Below, one piece after another: positions 1 to 13,300 of a DNA stretch of 64,000 nt (its first letter is position 1; every line of letters begins with the position of its first letter). Source of the stretch: Citrus sinensis (Eukaryota > Streptophyta > Magnoliopsida > Sapindales > Rutaceae). The notes under the pieces are model-generated. The model saw nothing but the letters and a program-made list of their open reading frames with translations. It made no database searches and was not told the origin of the DNA. Both the position numbers and the translations under genes were made by a program. Location of the stretch: assembly GCF_022201045.2 (NCBI RefSeq), contig NC_068556.1:1404001-1468000 (forward strand), read 5' to 3'.

Positions 1-1
1 C

Positions 2-917
2 TCAGAAAAGAATACCAAGGCTGAGTTGAATGCTTCCATCAGGAACCTCATTTCAAGAATAAAGGTCAGGTGGCAATCTGGCCGCAACAGCTCTGGAGAA
101 TTAAATATCAAGGATGCTGTACAGGCTGCACTTCAGTCATCTGTTATGGATGTACTGCTGCCAGATCCTTTGACATTTGGCTTCAGGCTAGTTAAAAAGG
201 GATCTGAACAGGATGCAGAACTTGATTTACCTAATGATTCTTCTGGGCCTAAGGGTTCTGTCCTAGCACATGACATGACTCCTATGGAAGTTCTGGTTCG
301 CAATAACACTAAAGAAATGATCAAGATGAGTCTTAGTATTACATGTAGAGATGTAGCTGGCGAGAATTGCATCGAGGGTACCAAGCCAACAGTCTTATGG
401 TCCGGTAAGGATTTTTTTCGTATAATATTGTTGATTGGTAATATCATTTATTACCTGCACAAGAATGCGCTGGTGTTTTTTAATCACCACCAATTTGGCA
501 AAAGGAAAAAGAAAATTCTTTGTTAGATTTTAATATAATACATAGGACACTTAAATCATTGGGTAATTAGTTAAGTCTAGGTCCCACATTTCTATGTTTG
601 ATTTCGAAATTTTTTTGTATCAATATGAATAAAACAATGTTAACGGTACTAGTGGTCGTATACTCGTATATAATAGTTTTTGTGAATATTTTTCAGGTGT
701 TCTTAATGAAATAACCATGGAGGTTCCCCCGCTTCAAGAATCCAAGCATTGTTTCTCTTTATACTTCCTTGTCCCTGGTGAATATACTCTAGTAGCTGCT
801 GCTGTGATTGATGATGCTAATAACATCCTTAGAGCTCGAGCAAGGACTGATTCTCCTGATGAACCGATCTTCTGTCGTGGGCCTCCATTTCATGTACGTG
901 TTTCTGGCACTGCATGA
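2..917 (+). CDS. TRS130: TRAPP-II subunit TRS130/CLUB, C-terminal end (partial)
   Basis: The 3' end of a gene that begins left of the window; about the last 207 residues are present. TRS130 is a TRAPP-II tethering subunit acting at the trans-Golgi/early endosome and needed for cell-plate assembly in plants (established for Arabidopsis CLUB). Two exons are visible: 2-404 and 697-917, joined across a GT-AG intron (405-696) that splits a Gly codon; stop at 915-917. Recognition rests on the C-terminal stretch with TPMEVLVRNNT, CRDVAGENC, HCFSLYFLVPGEYT and RGPPFHVRVSG, which I remember as near-identical in Arabidopsis At5g54440. No membrane segment is seen. A reading that runs through the intron to base 526 is an artefact of the unspliced sequence. 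Confidence is high for the family; residue numbering within the full protein is unknown because the 5' part is missing. Confidence 0.9.
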
Positions 918-1480
918 GTTTTTTTTTAATTTTCTACCAGCTGGATGGATTATATATATTACATCACGACGGATGCTGACCAGAGTTTTTGGTGGTAGCA
1001 TCAATTAAACATGCATTGCCGACCTTATGGAATTCTCTTCTTTAAACTCGCATTGCCGACAGTATGGATTTCTCCTCTGTATCGTTGTACTTACCCAAAA
1101 TCCAAATCATTCTGTTTGCGGATTAGCATGCCATGCTGCATATTTAGGGTGCCTAAGTGCGTGTCAATTGTTGTGAAATGGATACTCATCGGAGATTTGT
1201 GATTCTTTCTGCAATGTTTGTGTTACTGTGAAATACCTACTCATCAGAAGTAGGCTTCCACTTTGTGTTTTATTTCTACGTTCAATGCTGTAACGATCTA
1301 ATCATTCACCATGGAGCATCGTCGATACCGTAGTATGGATATATTTGAGCTCTGAAACCAATTTGACGCCTTAAGAAAGTGACACCTGTCCAGCGTACAA
1401 AATTTCATTTTAGAAAAGGACAGCACTCAAAATGTTCTCGAGTTAGCTTTTTCTGCTTGTTTTGCGTCTGCATTAATGGT
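918..1480 (+). other. 3' flank / probable 3' UTR of TRS130
   Basis: Less AT-rich than the DNA that follows and without a convincing reading frame. It probably holds the 3' UTR and polyadenylation region of the TRS130 gene. Short ATG-started frames at 1011-1202 and on the other strand resemble nothing known. Confidence 0.45.
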
Positions 1481-4400
1481 GGTTTAAGTAAGGAAAATGA
1501 AAAAAAAAATAAAAATCTAAAATAATTCTAATAATTGATTTAGTGCACATTAAAAATTTAACTCAGCATCAAATTCTTATTGACACCGTTTCGAACTTTG
1601 TTTTCTAAATACTCCAATTTAATTTATAAAATACAAACTCATATATTAAAATAATCCTCTTCTCATAAAATTTTATCATAAAAAAGTATTTCATTCAATT
1701 TTTATTTATGAACTACATATAAATCGTAAATTCTTCAATTATTTTCTTTTTATTATATAATCTTTATCTAAATTCTTATAATTTTCTTTAAAAAATATTT
1801 TTCAATTAAATATAAATATAAATTAGAAATGGGACGGGTGTAAACAAATTATTAAAAATAATTTATTTTAATCGTTTAATTAAAATTCTATCTAAAATAA
1901 GAAATAAATTAATTTATCTTTGGTTCTTTAGACAATAATCTCAATTAGAAACTTTGAGAGGTGTCAAATGACCTACTCAATGATTTTAGTCCATTAAGCC
2001 AAAGACTGGGCTGCTTCCGACTCATTTGATTTTCAATATGAGTGGGCCTTTTGACGCCCCTTTAAATTTCTCATCCAACTCTTATTTAATTGAAATTACC
2101 TAGATAATTAAAGATAAATTAATTTATTCTTTATTTTCAAAGGAAATTCAATCTAACACTTGATAATTTTTAACAAAATTTTTAAACTCATCCCATTTCA
2201 AAATTTATAGTTATTTTTTAAATGTCATTTCGATTTTTTTTTTTTGAGAAATTTATAAAAGTTCAAAGTTATGGAGATAAAAATTATTTAATAAAAATAA
2301 AATAATTTAAGTTCTTATGATTTATATGAATTTTATAAACAAAAACTTAGAAGAAATGTTATTTTAGGGTGAGGCTTTACGGCAAGATGTTAATTTATAT
2401 TTATATTTTATCAATTCAATTGCGAGTATTAAAAAAAAAGGGCCGTTATAAGAACCTTGGAGGAGTGTTAAAAGCTGCATTCTTTCAACATGCATTAGTA
2501 TCTCTTCTGGTGTAAACCAATAAAAAGCATTTCGAATTTTGTGAGAATTGACAAAAGATGAAAAGGGCGTAAAAACCAGAAACCCAACAGCTGGAGGATG
2601 AATGTAAAAATTTCTGATGATTACGTTTAGTAAAAATTTGGTGGTTTGAGAAATTTGCAAGGGATTGAATTATCATTATTATTTCAGCTTGAAAGATGGT
2701 ATGCTTTAATGGAAACAAATTTTTTGGGCGATGAGGTGATTTAGAAATATTCCATCCTCTCAATTTCTATCAAACCCAAAACCATTGTAGAAAAATCTTG
2801 GTCCAAAGACCGAAACAAGTAGTGATCTAATTGCAACGTTGGTGAAAGAATAAAGAGACACCATCATTTGGAAATGACCAACTAGAATTGGACCGCCTTT
2901 CAATATCTTGTCACTTTAGCTCTTCTTCTTTACATGCAAGCAAAATTTAAGAATCCCCATATATATATTTGATGGTTACAAATGTTGCTTCATTTTAAGT
3001 GAGGGGTACTTGGAAAGAATACGAGTAAACTGGAACAGCTAGGGAGATTAAAGAGTAAATTTCCAAGCATTCGTTGTTAAGAGGACACCTGTCATCCCTA
3101 CGCGGTTCAATTTTTCTACAATCTAGAAAATGTGCCTTTGTACGGATTATATAAGTCATTGTGAAAATCAAGCTCTCTTTTCAGCAAAGATGCTACTCCA
3201 TTAATCCTAAACTTTAGCAACTTATAAGATTTGAATCACTGACCAGAGAGTGTTATTGTAATTTGTTTCAGAACTTCTTGTGTATCGTTTTGATTATTTT
3301 AAAAAAAAAAAAAAAAAAAAAGAGAGAGAGGCAGGGGCCTAAAGGATTTGGTACTTAGCAGGAAGTGTTGCCCTAATGCCCCCACATTGAAAGGGAAAAC
3401 CTACATGCATTCAATTTTCCTTTTGTTTGATTTATTTTGTCTTTCTTTGGAGGTTGGGATTGTTGCTTAAAGACAATGGAGAGGTGTCACCTTGATGGTG
3501 GGGCTTATGGTAGTTGGAATTGGGCTCACAGACAAGTTACCATGGAAATGAAAACTTGGACTGCTTGTCTGGATAATGAAAACCATAAAAATGACCTAAA
3601 ATTTTTGGAATAATCAGTGTCACATTTACTCTCCTTTAATGTTTATGTATGTACTTCTCATAGTCTCATTAATACATGTCTCCTCTATTGCTTAAAACAT
3701 GCTATCGTCCTTTCACAATCATACATTATTTTTCTTGCAATATTTTGCTGGTTATTAATCAATAGTTGCACTTGAAAACTTTCCAAAGCAATGATCTTTC
3801 TCAATATGTTTTCACACAAAAGTTTTTTTCTTTTTTTCCCTCTCTCGCAATATTCCTCACTTTCTTTGCATGGCCTAACCCTATATCAATATTTCAATAT
3901 TCCTTCACCTCTCTAGCATACAGTTTTTTTACTCTCAAAACTTCATTTAATTTCATGCAAAAGAGATCCAATATTCCTTCATTGTCTCCTCTTCCCAAAA
4001 TTGTCTAAAACCTTCTCAAATGTCCCAATCCTCAGGTAACAAATTTGTCTGTATCTTCTCAGAGGGCCCCTAGTTTTTAATTTTTCAGGACACAATGTCA
4101 TTTTTCCTTGAGTTTGATAGACAAATTTGTCTTGAAATAACAAATAACATACATCTCTCTTCACCACTTAGCCATTGGCAGAGTAGTGAAAACTCTTCCT
4201 TCTGTCATGGAGAAAATCATCAGTTCAAATTTACTAATTTTTTAACCATAAAGAAGACCTCAATATCGCGTGAGCATTTTGCTTGGCAGACTTCTGCATT
4301 ATGTTATTCGAATTTGGAATTGTTCGTACAATGTTATATGATATCAATTGAAAGAGAAGAAAAATCTCTCCTCTCTTTCCATACTTTTGATCCATCAACA

Positions 4401-6899
4401 TCCATTTAATAGCAAATAATTAGCAAAAGCCTGCAAATGCATGCTCTCTAGTCAAGTGTATGCCAACATATGTCAGTTCAAGTTTTCAGTTTTACTCAAG
4501 CAAGCAAATGGGGTGAGTGTGACATCATATAAGAACAAAACATAATCAAATCATGTTAAAAAATTTACAACTTTTGATACCCTTTTTCTTCTTATAGCCT
4601 GTGGGCATATCCCCTTTCCTGCAAAGTGTTTTTCTCACAACTAACAAGGGAAAAAAAAAAAAAAAAAGGTAATAATAATAATAATAATAATAATGATGAT
4701 GGGGAAAAGTTACTATGCAGAGTCTTTGTCTACAGCAATAATATCACTAATATAGATAATGGGTTTTCTTTTTTTGGGAAAAAATAGCAAGTGGCAAGTG
4801 GCAATGTGGTCCATGGCAAATGTGTTTGCTTATTTGCTTCAAAGTGCTTTTGTGGTCCATGAAGATGGAAATAATGTTGTTTTCTTTTTCAGTACGTTCA
4901 TATCTAATCAAAATCATATGATGCTCGGTTGATCTTATCAATCCCCTCATATAATTTTGATGCAACCCCACAACAGTTGGGGTAAGTTTACAATTATAGT
5001 CAGATTCTAGGGGTCATTTATAATTTTAGCCAACTTCCTTAATCTCTTAACATCTTTGCCTCATCCCAACTCTTAATCAAGTCAGTAAAGTGATATTTTA
5101 ACAACGAATATGAACAAAAAGAAGAATAATGAGATTAAAAAGCACTTGATATTTGTAATAATGCGCATAAAATTTAATGGCGTTTTTGTTCACTAGTGGT
5201 ATTATTATTTTTGGCTGCCGAAAACTTTGCTAATGTTACAAACAGCTCCTAAAAATTGGCTATCTCCATGAATTTTCCCCCTAGAAGCATATGATCAAAA
5301 CAGGCTGCATATCCTCCCTTGATTATACTCTACAGCATTCTGTGGAACAAACTTTTAACCAAAATTCCCTCTATGATTGTCCGAAATTGATACCCATTTT
5401 CGCTTTCTTAGCCACAAGCATTTTAACCAAACGACAAGCGCCATGAAAAAAGCAGCAATGCGATATGAATATGGAACCAGTACAAAGTAAAGGTCTTCAA
5501 TAAGATACATAAACGTTTCATCGTTACTGGATAAGAAGAATCACATCATCACCACCATCGTCGCGTTGTGGGTCTGAGTCATGTTTTCAGTCTCTTTTTT
5601 TTTTTTTTTTTTTTTTTTCCTTCACGCGTATGCACGCACAGTCCGAGTTCTTTGACAGCTGAAAGTTCCAATTCCGAGTAAAATTTATTTGGCCTAACAA
5701 AAGCTTGTGATTTGTACAGTTTGTCGACTGATCAGTGTCACACACGCAACACTCTTTTGCCTAATAAAGTTGTGAAAAGGCCATTTGCCTTTGCTGCCTC
5801 GTTTTATCTTAGGCCCCATGGCTTGGAAAATTTTGAGATCTAGAGCCATAGACTAGTCAAGCTTTAGAATGAGCCTAAAAAGTACCACATTTCTCTCAAC
5901 GAGTTTGATTCTTGAGGCTAAGGCTTAAATTTTCAAAGACAATAATTTTGAAAATAAGAGTCGCTTGTGTCAATTCCACGCTACAATTGTGGTTCAGAGG
6001 AGTTTTAGGAAAATTTTGGTCAATTGGGTTGGTTTGCATTTAGTTAAACCCAATAGAATGCCACTTTCATTTTCAGCAGTCAAAACTCCACAAACAATGT
6101 AATAATCGATTGGTGCGTGTATCTATCTATCTGTCGTTGCTTTTAATCCATCCTTTTTCTTCGAGGGTGTATCCGCAGCAACGCAGTCGCGCCAATTGGT
6201 ATGACACTTTCTTTAGGGGGTGTCGACAATGTGACGCTCTTCGCCGGTATAGTAGCCCTTTCTCAACTTTAAAAGCTTGTGATTTTTCAATACAACTAAG
6301 GATGAGAGCATAGTGTTGTAATCATTTTTCGACCTTAAAAATCGACATCACTGGCAGCTAAGTATAAATATGAGACTTTCTGAACAGTTTTAACCCCAGT
6401 GCTGGCAAATATTTTTCTATGATAGTTTTAAGCTACGGCACACCAGCTACAATTATAGAAATAAATATTAAATCTGCATTTACTGATATGATCTAACGGT
6501 CATCATCGATGCTCCACCGTATAACTATCCAACTTATCCTAATTGCTACCTTAAGCCTTTTAGACAGCACTCACTCGCAAACAAAACAGGCAATGCTGCC
6601 TGCCCCACGCCCCCATTGCAACAGATGCAAGAGTTGAAAAGATCTCTAATCTATAATAGATTATGTTGTCATATTGAGAAATATAGCCACAGAGAAATTC
6701 ACCGTCCATCAAATCTTGTCTTGGATGGATAGTACTCTATTCATTCTTCACGATTTAGGCTGCATGTGATCGTATTGTTCACGTTATTAAAAGTTCTGTC
6801 ACACATTTAACCCCTTTTCGATTGATTTGAGCAGATTTTAAATCTTAAATCTTTTATTTTCAACATGAAAAATTTTATTATTTTAATTAGATGGACGCC

Positions 6900-7290
6900 C
6901 ACTATTACACTAGACCTGATAAAATTTAACACGATCTGATTACGCGACACGAACACTACACAAATAAATAGATATGGATAGTCAAATTTGACACGATTAT
7001 TAAATGAATTGGATTCGGGTTGACACGATTTTTTTTTCGTGTTAGGTTATGATTAAAGTTCTTAATCCATTTACCCGAACATGGCACAATAATTATATTT
7101 TCTATTTTAAATTATTTTTTTAGATTCTTATTATTAAAATACAAATATTAGACATAATTACTTTTTTTATTTTTTTGGGAAGACGGACATATGCACAATA
7201 TTTTATTTATATAATTTTAAATAAATTTAAAACTTTAATAGTATATATGTGTAAAATATTGATACACATGTATATTGATGATATCGATAT

Positions 7291-7331
<41 letters not shown>

Positions 7332-7440
7332 TTAAACTTTAAATAATGTTTGGATCGATTTAAATTTAACACGATATGAAATTAACACAACACAAATATA
7401 AATACAAATACGACCCGTTGACTCATTTTAACAACTCTTT
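6900..7440. repeat. Degenerate repeat rich in (A)ACACGA / CGTGTTA motifs
   Basis: Several copies of TAACACGAT, GACACGA and the inverse CGTGTTAG occur at both ends of this interval, around a very AT-rich core containing the (AT)n tract at 7293-7325. Clusters of such motifs near both ends are typical of non-autonomous hAT-like elements and other plant repeats. I could not define terminal repeats or a target duplication, so the class is open and the boundaries are rough. Confidence 0.4.
7293..7325. repeat. (AT)n microsatellite
   Basis: About 33 bases of uninterrupted AT dinucleotides inside the ACACG-motif repeat. Confidence 0.95.
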
Positions 7441-8460
7441 ATCACACTATTTAAAACTAGTGCTTGATACAGTATACTATAATTAAATTGTGATACTCAG
7501 TGTTTGCTTTTTCAAGGATCAAGATTCCAAATGTACCTTTTATATGGTAGAAAATTTTTATACTTACCAACATTTATAACGTGTGAGTGTGGACCCATGC
7601 TTCTTTTCTCTCCCCTTGTGTGTTTGAATATGTTAGCTTAATTATTGAGAGAAAAGCATGAGAAATTTATGATTATTCAGAGGACTGCCTAATTCGTACC
7701 GTGTGAGCGACAATATCTAATATCGCGTTACGTGCATAATTACTCAACACATCATTTCTGAATATTGAATTTCTTCAATTTAAAAAGATTTTTTTTTTGT
7801 TTTTTTTAACTAAACAAAAAGACCCAAAAAAAAAAAAAACAACCATGGGTAGAAAGTTCTTGACAGTGACTCAGTACTAGTGGGGACTATTGAAAAATTC
7901 AGCTAAAAAAAAAGGTGAGATTACACCAAACAAGCTTCCTTATCAAGCTTATAAAGGTCATTGTTTATTGCATGAGCACTCTTTCTCTTTCTCTCTCCCC
8001 CCCAAAATTTGTTTTTCTTAATTCTTTATTTATGGGTACAAGAGATTTTTAGTACCAGGTATGCAGAAACATAAGCTGGCACATAATTTTCTTGAAAGGA
8101 AAAGATGGTCACAGATGGGCGCATTAGTGAATGCTTCAACAAAGGAGAACAAACAACTTTTGTGAAGCAAATGTCACTCACAATCCAAAGGTGAAAAATG
8201 TAACATAATATAATAATTTCTTTAATATTATATGTTAAATTACATTATCAGCTTGCTACCTAAAGCTAAAGACAAAGACACAGACAAAACAAAACCTCAC
8301 CCATGACCTTTTCCATATCGCTTTGTATTTGCATATTATTATGATGTGGGTCCGACTTGCATTAATAAGCAATTAATCCCAACCCACCACAAATATCATT
8401 TTTTTATTATTATAATGATTTTAATCAACCTACTACCCAACTTAAGACAAAACTAATCAA

Positions 8461-8760
8461 AACTTAATTTATATTTTATTATAAATTGGTGGGTTATCGA
8501 TTAGGACACCATTGCGGTTCGTATTGCTGCTTCGTGTAAAACGCGTTGGCCCCACTCGGCTTTTGTCCGAAAGTGATTGAATGGCGCGACCTCATTGGGC
8601 GATGGGGACACCTCCGCGTATTGCACGTTTCGGATAAATAGATGGCGGATGCCCTACGTAAACTAGACCCGGTCTCACCGATTTCTCAGGTTTTTGGTTG
8701 GCCACGTGTCCATTAGTTAACCATATACTACTAACTGTTCTCTTAGATTGTTCTTTCGGA
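8461..8760. other. GC-richer noncoding island with a G-box
   Basis: This 300-bp patch is clearly less AT-rich than its surroundings and contains CACGTG (8703-8708) in a CCACGTGTCC context, a core bound by plant bZIP/bHLH factors. No open frame, splice pattern or tRNA fold was recognised. It may be a regulatory remnant, part of an unrecognised transposon or an ncRNA promoter; there is no direct evidence for any of these. Confidence 0.4.
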
Positions 8761-8828
8761 GTTCACGCTCCTATTATCTTCTTCGAATCGCTTGAATTAC
8801 ACTCTCTCAAATAGATGATATTTATATA

Positions 8829-9546
8829 ATATTATGTTATGTTTAGTACAATATCGGATTGAACAATATTAAATCATATTTAAATATAAAAAATATTTAT
8901 AAATGTTTAAGAGTGATAATAAAATTAATTTAAAGGTAATTAATTAGAACATTAAATATATAGTAAATTAATTATTGGATAGTCATAATTATAATAAAAT
9001 AATATACATTAATAAAGCTATTTAGTTATTTAATTAATTTTTATCAGATATTTTAGATTTTTTAATAAAAAAATTAGCAAATAATATATATAAAATCAAT
9101 TAATTACTTGTATTATTAATTTTCATGATTATGTTTAATAGTACATTAGTAATATTAAATTTAATACAATCAATTATTGTAATAAATTATTAAATAGTTA
9201 ATTTTATTGGAGTAAAAGTACCAATTTAATTAGACTATAGAAGCAAAATAAAAAATAAATTTCAACTAAATCATGAATAAAATAATTAATTAATTAAATT
9301 TTAAGTGATAAATAAAAAATAGTTTTTTATATGAAAGGAATATTGCAAATGAATAAATTGTTTCTCTTATTCTAATTCAACCTAAACGCACTTATAAATT
9401 AGGATTGTTAATCTCATGATTTAAGAACTAAATTTAAATTTAGTCCGCCGTAATCCAATCCAAGCAAAGTTGCCAAACATAGGATAGAATATGTAATCCC
9501 AAAGCTAATCTAATCCCACACTTAATCCTAACTTCCAAACATAACC
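8829..9546. mobile_element. Putative TIR element of about 0.7 kb
   Basis: The left end (TATGTTATGTTTAGTA) and the complement of the right end (GGTTATGTTTGGAAGT) form imperfect terminal inverted repeats enclosing AT-rich noncoding DNA. In plants this kind of GGTTATGTTTGG end marks small non-autonomous DNA transposons. A clean target duplication was not found: the outward triplets are TTA and its complement rather than a direct repeat. Class and exact borders are therefore uncertain. Confidence 0.45.
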
Positions 9547-9554
9547 TAATTGTA

Positions 9555-9790
9555 ACTTAATAAGAACAATACTAAAATATTTAGTAAATACTAAATATTG
9601 TAGCTTATAAGTTAAAATTGATTTAATTTATCATTAATTTAATGATAATTTTATAATATCTTTACTTTTTTTAAATTATTATTTAAAAGATCATATTTAT
9701 TACCATATTATTAACTTTTATTTTATAAATATTTTTTTCACAACAACCATAATTTAAAAATTATAGTAACTCAACACCAAACAGGACCTA
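9555..9790 (+). mobile_element. MITE family A, copy 1 (5' end degenerate)
   Basis: This interval is colinear with the elements at 26133-26407 and 63542-63815. Shared landmarks include a TAAAATATTTARTAAATA block, a GTTAAAATTGATTTAATT block and an AAATTATTATTTAAAA block. The right end reads CAACACCAAACAGGACC, the complement of a GTTTGGTGTTGAG terminus. The left terminus is not recognisable and may have been lost next to the preceding element. Confidence 0.6.
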
Positions 9791-10612
9791 AAAAAGCAAT
9801 TGTTATGAAGAATCCGATGTGTTTTAAACAATTGACACCCCATATTTTTTTTTTTAAATAAAAGAAGCATGGTAAATTTGTTATAAATGGTTAAAATAAA
9901 GATCACGAGGAAGTTGTTTAAGAGATCTTAAACAACATATTTTAGGGAGGTAGGGGTTACAAAATTAATTTGGACTTTTGTCCACTCCTCTACCTTTTGT
10001 AAAAATCAATTAAATAAAAAGAATAGAGACATACTCAAGTGATTTTTAGGCAAATCCTACAAGAGGTAGGAACTAAAAATTGATTAGGGAATAATGAATT
10101 AAATTTGTAGTGGGAAAAAAGTACGAAAATTAGCACATAAATTATAAAAAAGAAAAAGAAAAGAAAAGGGATTGCGAAGTAGTTCTTTTTTCATGCCACT
10201 CCACTTACCATGATTGGTTTCAATGGAATCTTAATTCTACAAGTTTGTAATATAATTCTCACAGAGGAATTCTACAAAATAATTTATCTTTAACACTCAT
10301 CTAATGCCTAACCTCACGAACACCACATGTTTTACGTTATTATTATTTTTTAAATTATTTTGATACTAGATAAACTATCCTCAATAATGTAGCTATCTTT
10401 GTTTGTGTGTGCGTGTGAACTGTGTAATCTTTTATAAGAGTATTTCTACAATTCATCGCTATTGAATATAACCTACTAATCTTTCGTTAAAAGTCTCTAG
10501 TTTTTTATTATACCTCCAATTTCTCTTTTTGTTTGTTTTTTTATTATATTTCCAATTTCTCTTTTTGTTGTTAATATCGTAATCAAAAATATATTATATA
10601 TCTACAAATGGG
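9791..10612. other. Noncoding AT-rich spacer
   Basis: No gene, RNA or defined element seen. It contains a partly repeated polypyrimidine segment near 10500-10570, where CCAATTTCTCTTTTTGTT occurs twice. Confidence 0.6.
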
Positions 10613-10763
10613 GCAAACTTTAGGTGCAACTGTGGCACCGTGCCACAGTTACATCTAGCTATTGAATATCAATAGACTCTACTAATCTAACTACATCTAA
10701 CGATTAGATATAATTATAATACAGTACCATAATTACACCGTAGCGTGATCCCCAGCGTGATCC
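10613..10763. mobile_element. 151-bp Mutator-like MITE with 9-bp target duplication
   Basis: The element is flanked by exact direct repeats CTACAAATG at 10604-10612 and 10764-10772, the 9-bp size typical of Mutator-like elements. It begins GGGCAAAC and ends GTGATCC. The left arm (10623-10659) and the complement of the right arm (10704-10740) align without gaps as long inverted repeats. The left arm also contains its own short palindrome, TGTGGCACCGTGCCACA. It has no coding capacity. Confidence 0.8.
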
Positions 10764-10772
10764 CTACAAATG

Positions 10773-12530
10773 CTCTTGCATGGCATCATCGGCTTTGCAT
10801 AATAAGGCCAAAGCATCGGTCACGTCCTGTCTTGCGAAGCGGCACGTGATTGGCATTTCTTTTTAGAAAGGACGAACTGATTAAAAAAAAGTTACAGCAA
10901 ATTTTGAAAATTAAATTAAATAAAAAAAACCTGGAAATTGGTGGGAAAAAAAAAAACGCATGGCGAAAGGGCGGTTGACAAATTTGAGTGATGACAAGAG
11001 ACGTTTAACTTCCAATCCCGATGAATCGAAAATGTCCAGCTCGTTCTGTTCATTCACGCTTTGCGGGACCAGACACTTGGGTTAGGTGTCAAACTTTGCC
11101 AGCTCTTCAATCCGTGCCGACCGAAATTAAGAAATTCGGCGACAATCTAGTGCTCCAAATTATTAATACGCATTAAAAATTTCTAACCCGCACGTCGTCA
11201 AACATTATTTAACATTTACACATGCCTTTCGGTGTGACGTTATCATAACTTGTCATACTGACAATTTACCTCGCATACGGTAAATTGTATGTGAATGTGA
11301 GTGCTCCATCAATTATGATATAAACTTCCATTTTTCAACATTGTAAGCATGATATTATTATTTCCATTCATAAGCTCACATTTCTTTTTAAACTCGCACC
11401 GAGAACATTAACGAGATGAGACAAATTAGGGATACTAAAATTTGGTAAGATTATTTGCTATAATCTCCAAAAAGTGTTTGCCCACTAAATAATTATGTTT
11501 GTAAAGGATGATCTTGGTGAGTTTAGTTTTCGATAATGACGTGTGTAAATGGTGGGATAATTTGGAGAGGTTATATTGCTTCATATCTGTACTGTCATTA
11601 TCTAGATAATAGAAGAATGCGACATGAAATGTACTAAATTTTTTTTTTCTCGATTTGAGAATATTATAAGATGCTTTAAACTTGTCTTTAGAACTTAAAC
11701 GAGTAGTTTTCAAACAGTTTTTTTTTAACCACCTGAATTCGACTCTTGAGGGAGATAGTAACTAAAAATTTGATTTAAATTCTATGTACGGATTTTATGC
11801 ACTCAATCTCCATGATATAGATGTTTTGCATGAACTAAAGATGATATCTCCCATTTCAAAACCGAAGCAACTAATGAAAGTTCAGTACACAAATTACATG
11901 TTCTAGGACATAAATTACGACAAGTCCAATTTGTTAAGAATAAAGATGATTGTATAGAATTTTCAACAATACTCGAGATTTATTGTGAATGTACAATTTG
12001 TTCAATATCTGTCACCGTCTAATTTTTGTATTTTATTTATCTTAATTCTTATCTTGACTGATTAATAGGATATGTTTGTCAAATTTCTACTTAAGTCTCT
12101 CAATAAATTGATAAGTCACACGAAATTCACTTTCAGATGATGAAAAAAATAACAATTGATTTAAGTAGGTACCATTCAAAACAATGATCTTGACATAGGG
12201 TTCGATTTTTTGTAATTTAAAGTCAAACAAAGACCTAATTAGTTAAATCGCAAAGAAAAGTCAAATATTTGCATATTAAGAAACAGGGGTACAAATAAAT
12301 ACAACCGGGCTAGCCAAATTAGTGAAGTTTAAATTAAGGAGTACATAAACCCCACCGCAAAAAGACCGTGTAAAAACGACACCGAATCTGATATTTCCCC
12401 TCTGCCGTTATCCTGACGGCAGCTCACATAATTTGAGAAATAATAAAAATAATGCAAATTAATATAAAAAATAAACTTAAATTTTTTTTTTAAAAAAAAA
12501 ACAAAGTAGGTAGGGGACCATTTAGGCCAA
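10773..12530. other. Noncoding AT-rich spacer
   Basis: No gene seen. The frame on the minus strand at 11435-11713 is Lys/Ser/Leu-rich low-complexity translation without a recognisable family. A second G-box-like GCACGTGA lies near 10840-10850. Confidence 0.55.
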
Positions 12531-13300
12531 TAAGGAGATGCAAGCTCGCAATAAACACCAGACAGTACACTCTCTCAAAGTGGGCCCACCAATTTATTTA
12601 TTTTATTATTATTATTATTTTTTTAGTTTTTCAATTTCTCAAGTTTGGGCTCCATTCGGCCTAGGGGACCAGCTACAGTTTGCATTGATTAAGCCGGCGG
12701 CTGTCAGAGAAGTCAAAATTCTGAGCGGGTCCTACATCCGCTCTACTAGTCCACGTGGACGGCTCTGATGGTATCCTCTCGGGCGCATGCTTACGTTTTG
12801 GGTCCAGTTGTGGTCCAAGCGAGGATGCTTCGACGCGTGTCAAGGGGTCGTTTTCCCGCGAGAAGCGGAGAGAGAGAAACGACGTAATTTATGGTCCCCT
12901 ACCCCTTCTCCTCTCTCTTTATCGCTGTGTCTACCGGTTGTAGCCGGTATCCGGTCTCTTTTTTGCCCCTCCCATCTGATCGATCAATCGAGATCGTTTG
13001 TCTTGATGTTGGACTTTTTTAAACTGTCAAATTGCCACGCTATGTTTTATGACGTGGAAAGCACGCTCCAAGCTTCGAGGACTACTACTATACTACCAGG
13101 TACTATACTACGTTAATAGATTTATACAGACTTACAGTATAATTGTGATTTGTGTACTTTTTTCTCCGCAAAAGTGCTTACATGTAACATGCATTGTACG
13201 GAATTTCCTTCAATTAGATGCTCCCCTTTACCCTATAATGATCTTTTTGCATCACAGTTTATTAACTTTTGAGTCTTGATCGATCTTCACAGTTACACGT
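12531..13300. other. GC-richer noncoding island with overlapping short frames
   Basis: Several overlapping plus-strand frames of 62-109 codons occur in different phases between 12538 and 13279, which fits a patch of higher GC rather than a gene. The patch includes CCACGTGGAC near 12750, an ABRE/G-box-type site, and pyrimidine-rich stretches near 12900. It could be an unannotated noncoding transcript or a distal regulatory region; no conserved protein was recognised. Confidence 0.4.

Larger units (their letters stand above)
1481..8460. other. AT-rich intergenic DNA, no gene seen
   Basis: Seven kilobases with no reading frame above about 100 codons and none with recognisable protein character. 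It holds homopolymer and simple repeats: A runs near 3301-3320 and 4650-4667, an ATA/ATG microsatellite at 4669-4700, a T run at 5588-5609 and an AT microsatellite at 7293-7325. At 4167-4240 there is a weak tRNA-like stretch (an A-box-like TTGGCAGAGTAGTG and a B-box-like AGTTCAAATT) that could be an old SINE. A repeat with ACACG motifs lies at about 6900-7440 and is listed separately. Confidence 0.6.

Noticed and set aside
4167..4240. Possible tRNA or SINE (TTGGCAGAGTAGTG and AGTTCAAATT)
   Set aside because: No acceptor stem pairing and only a weak B box; could be a decayed SINE, but the evidence is too thin for a feature.
12538..13279. Possible gene from four overlapping plus-strand frames
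   Set aside because: The frames are in different phases, lack splice continuity and show no known motif; better explained by locally higher GC.
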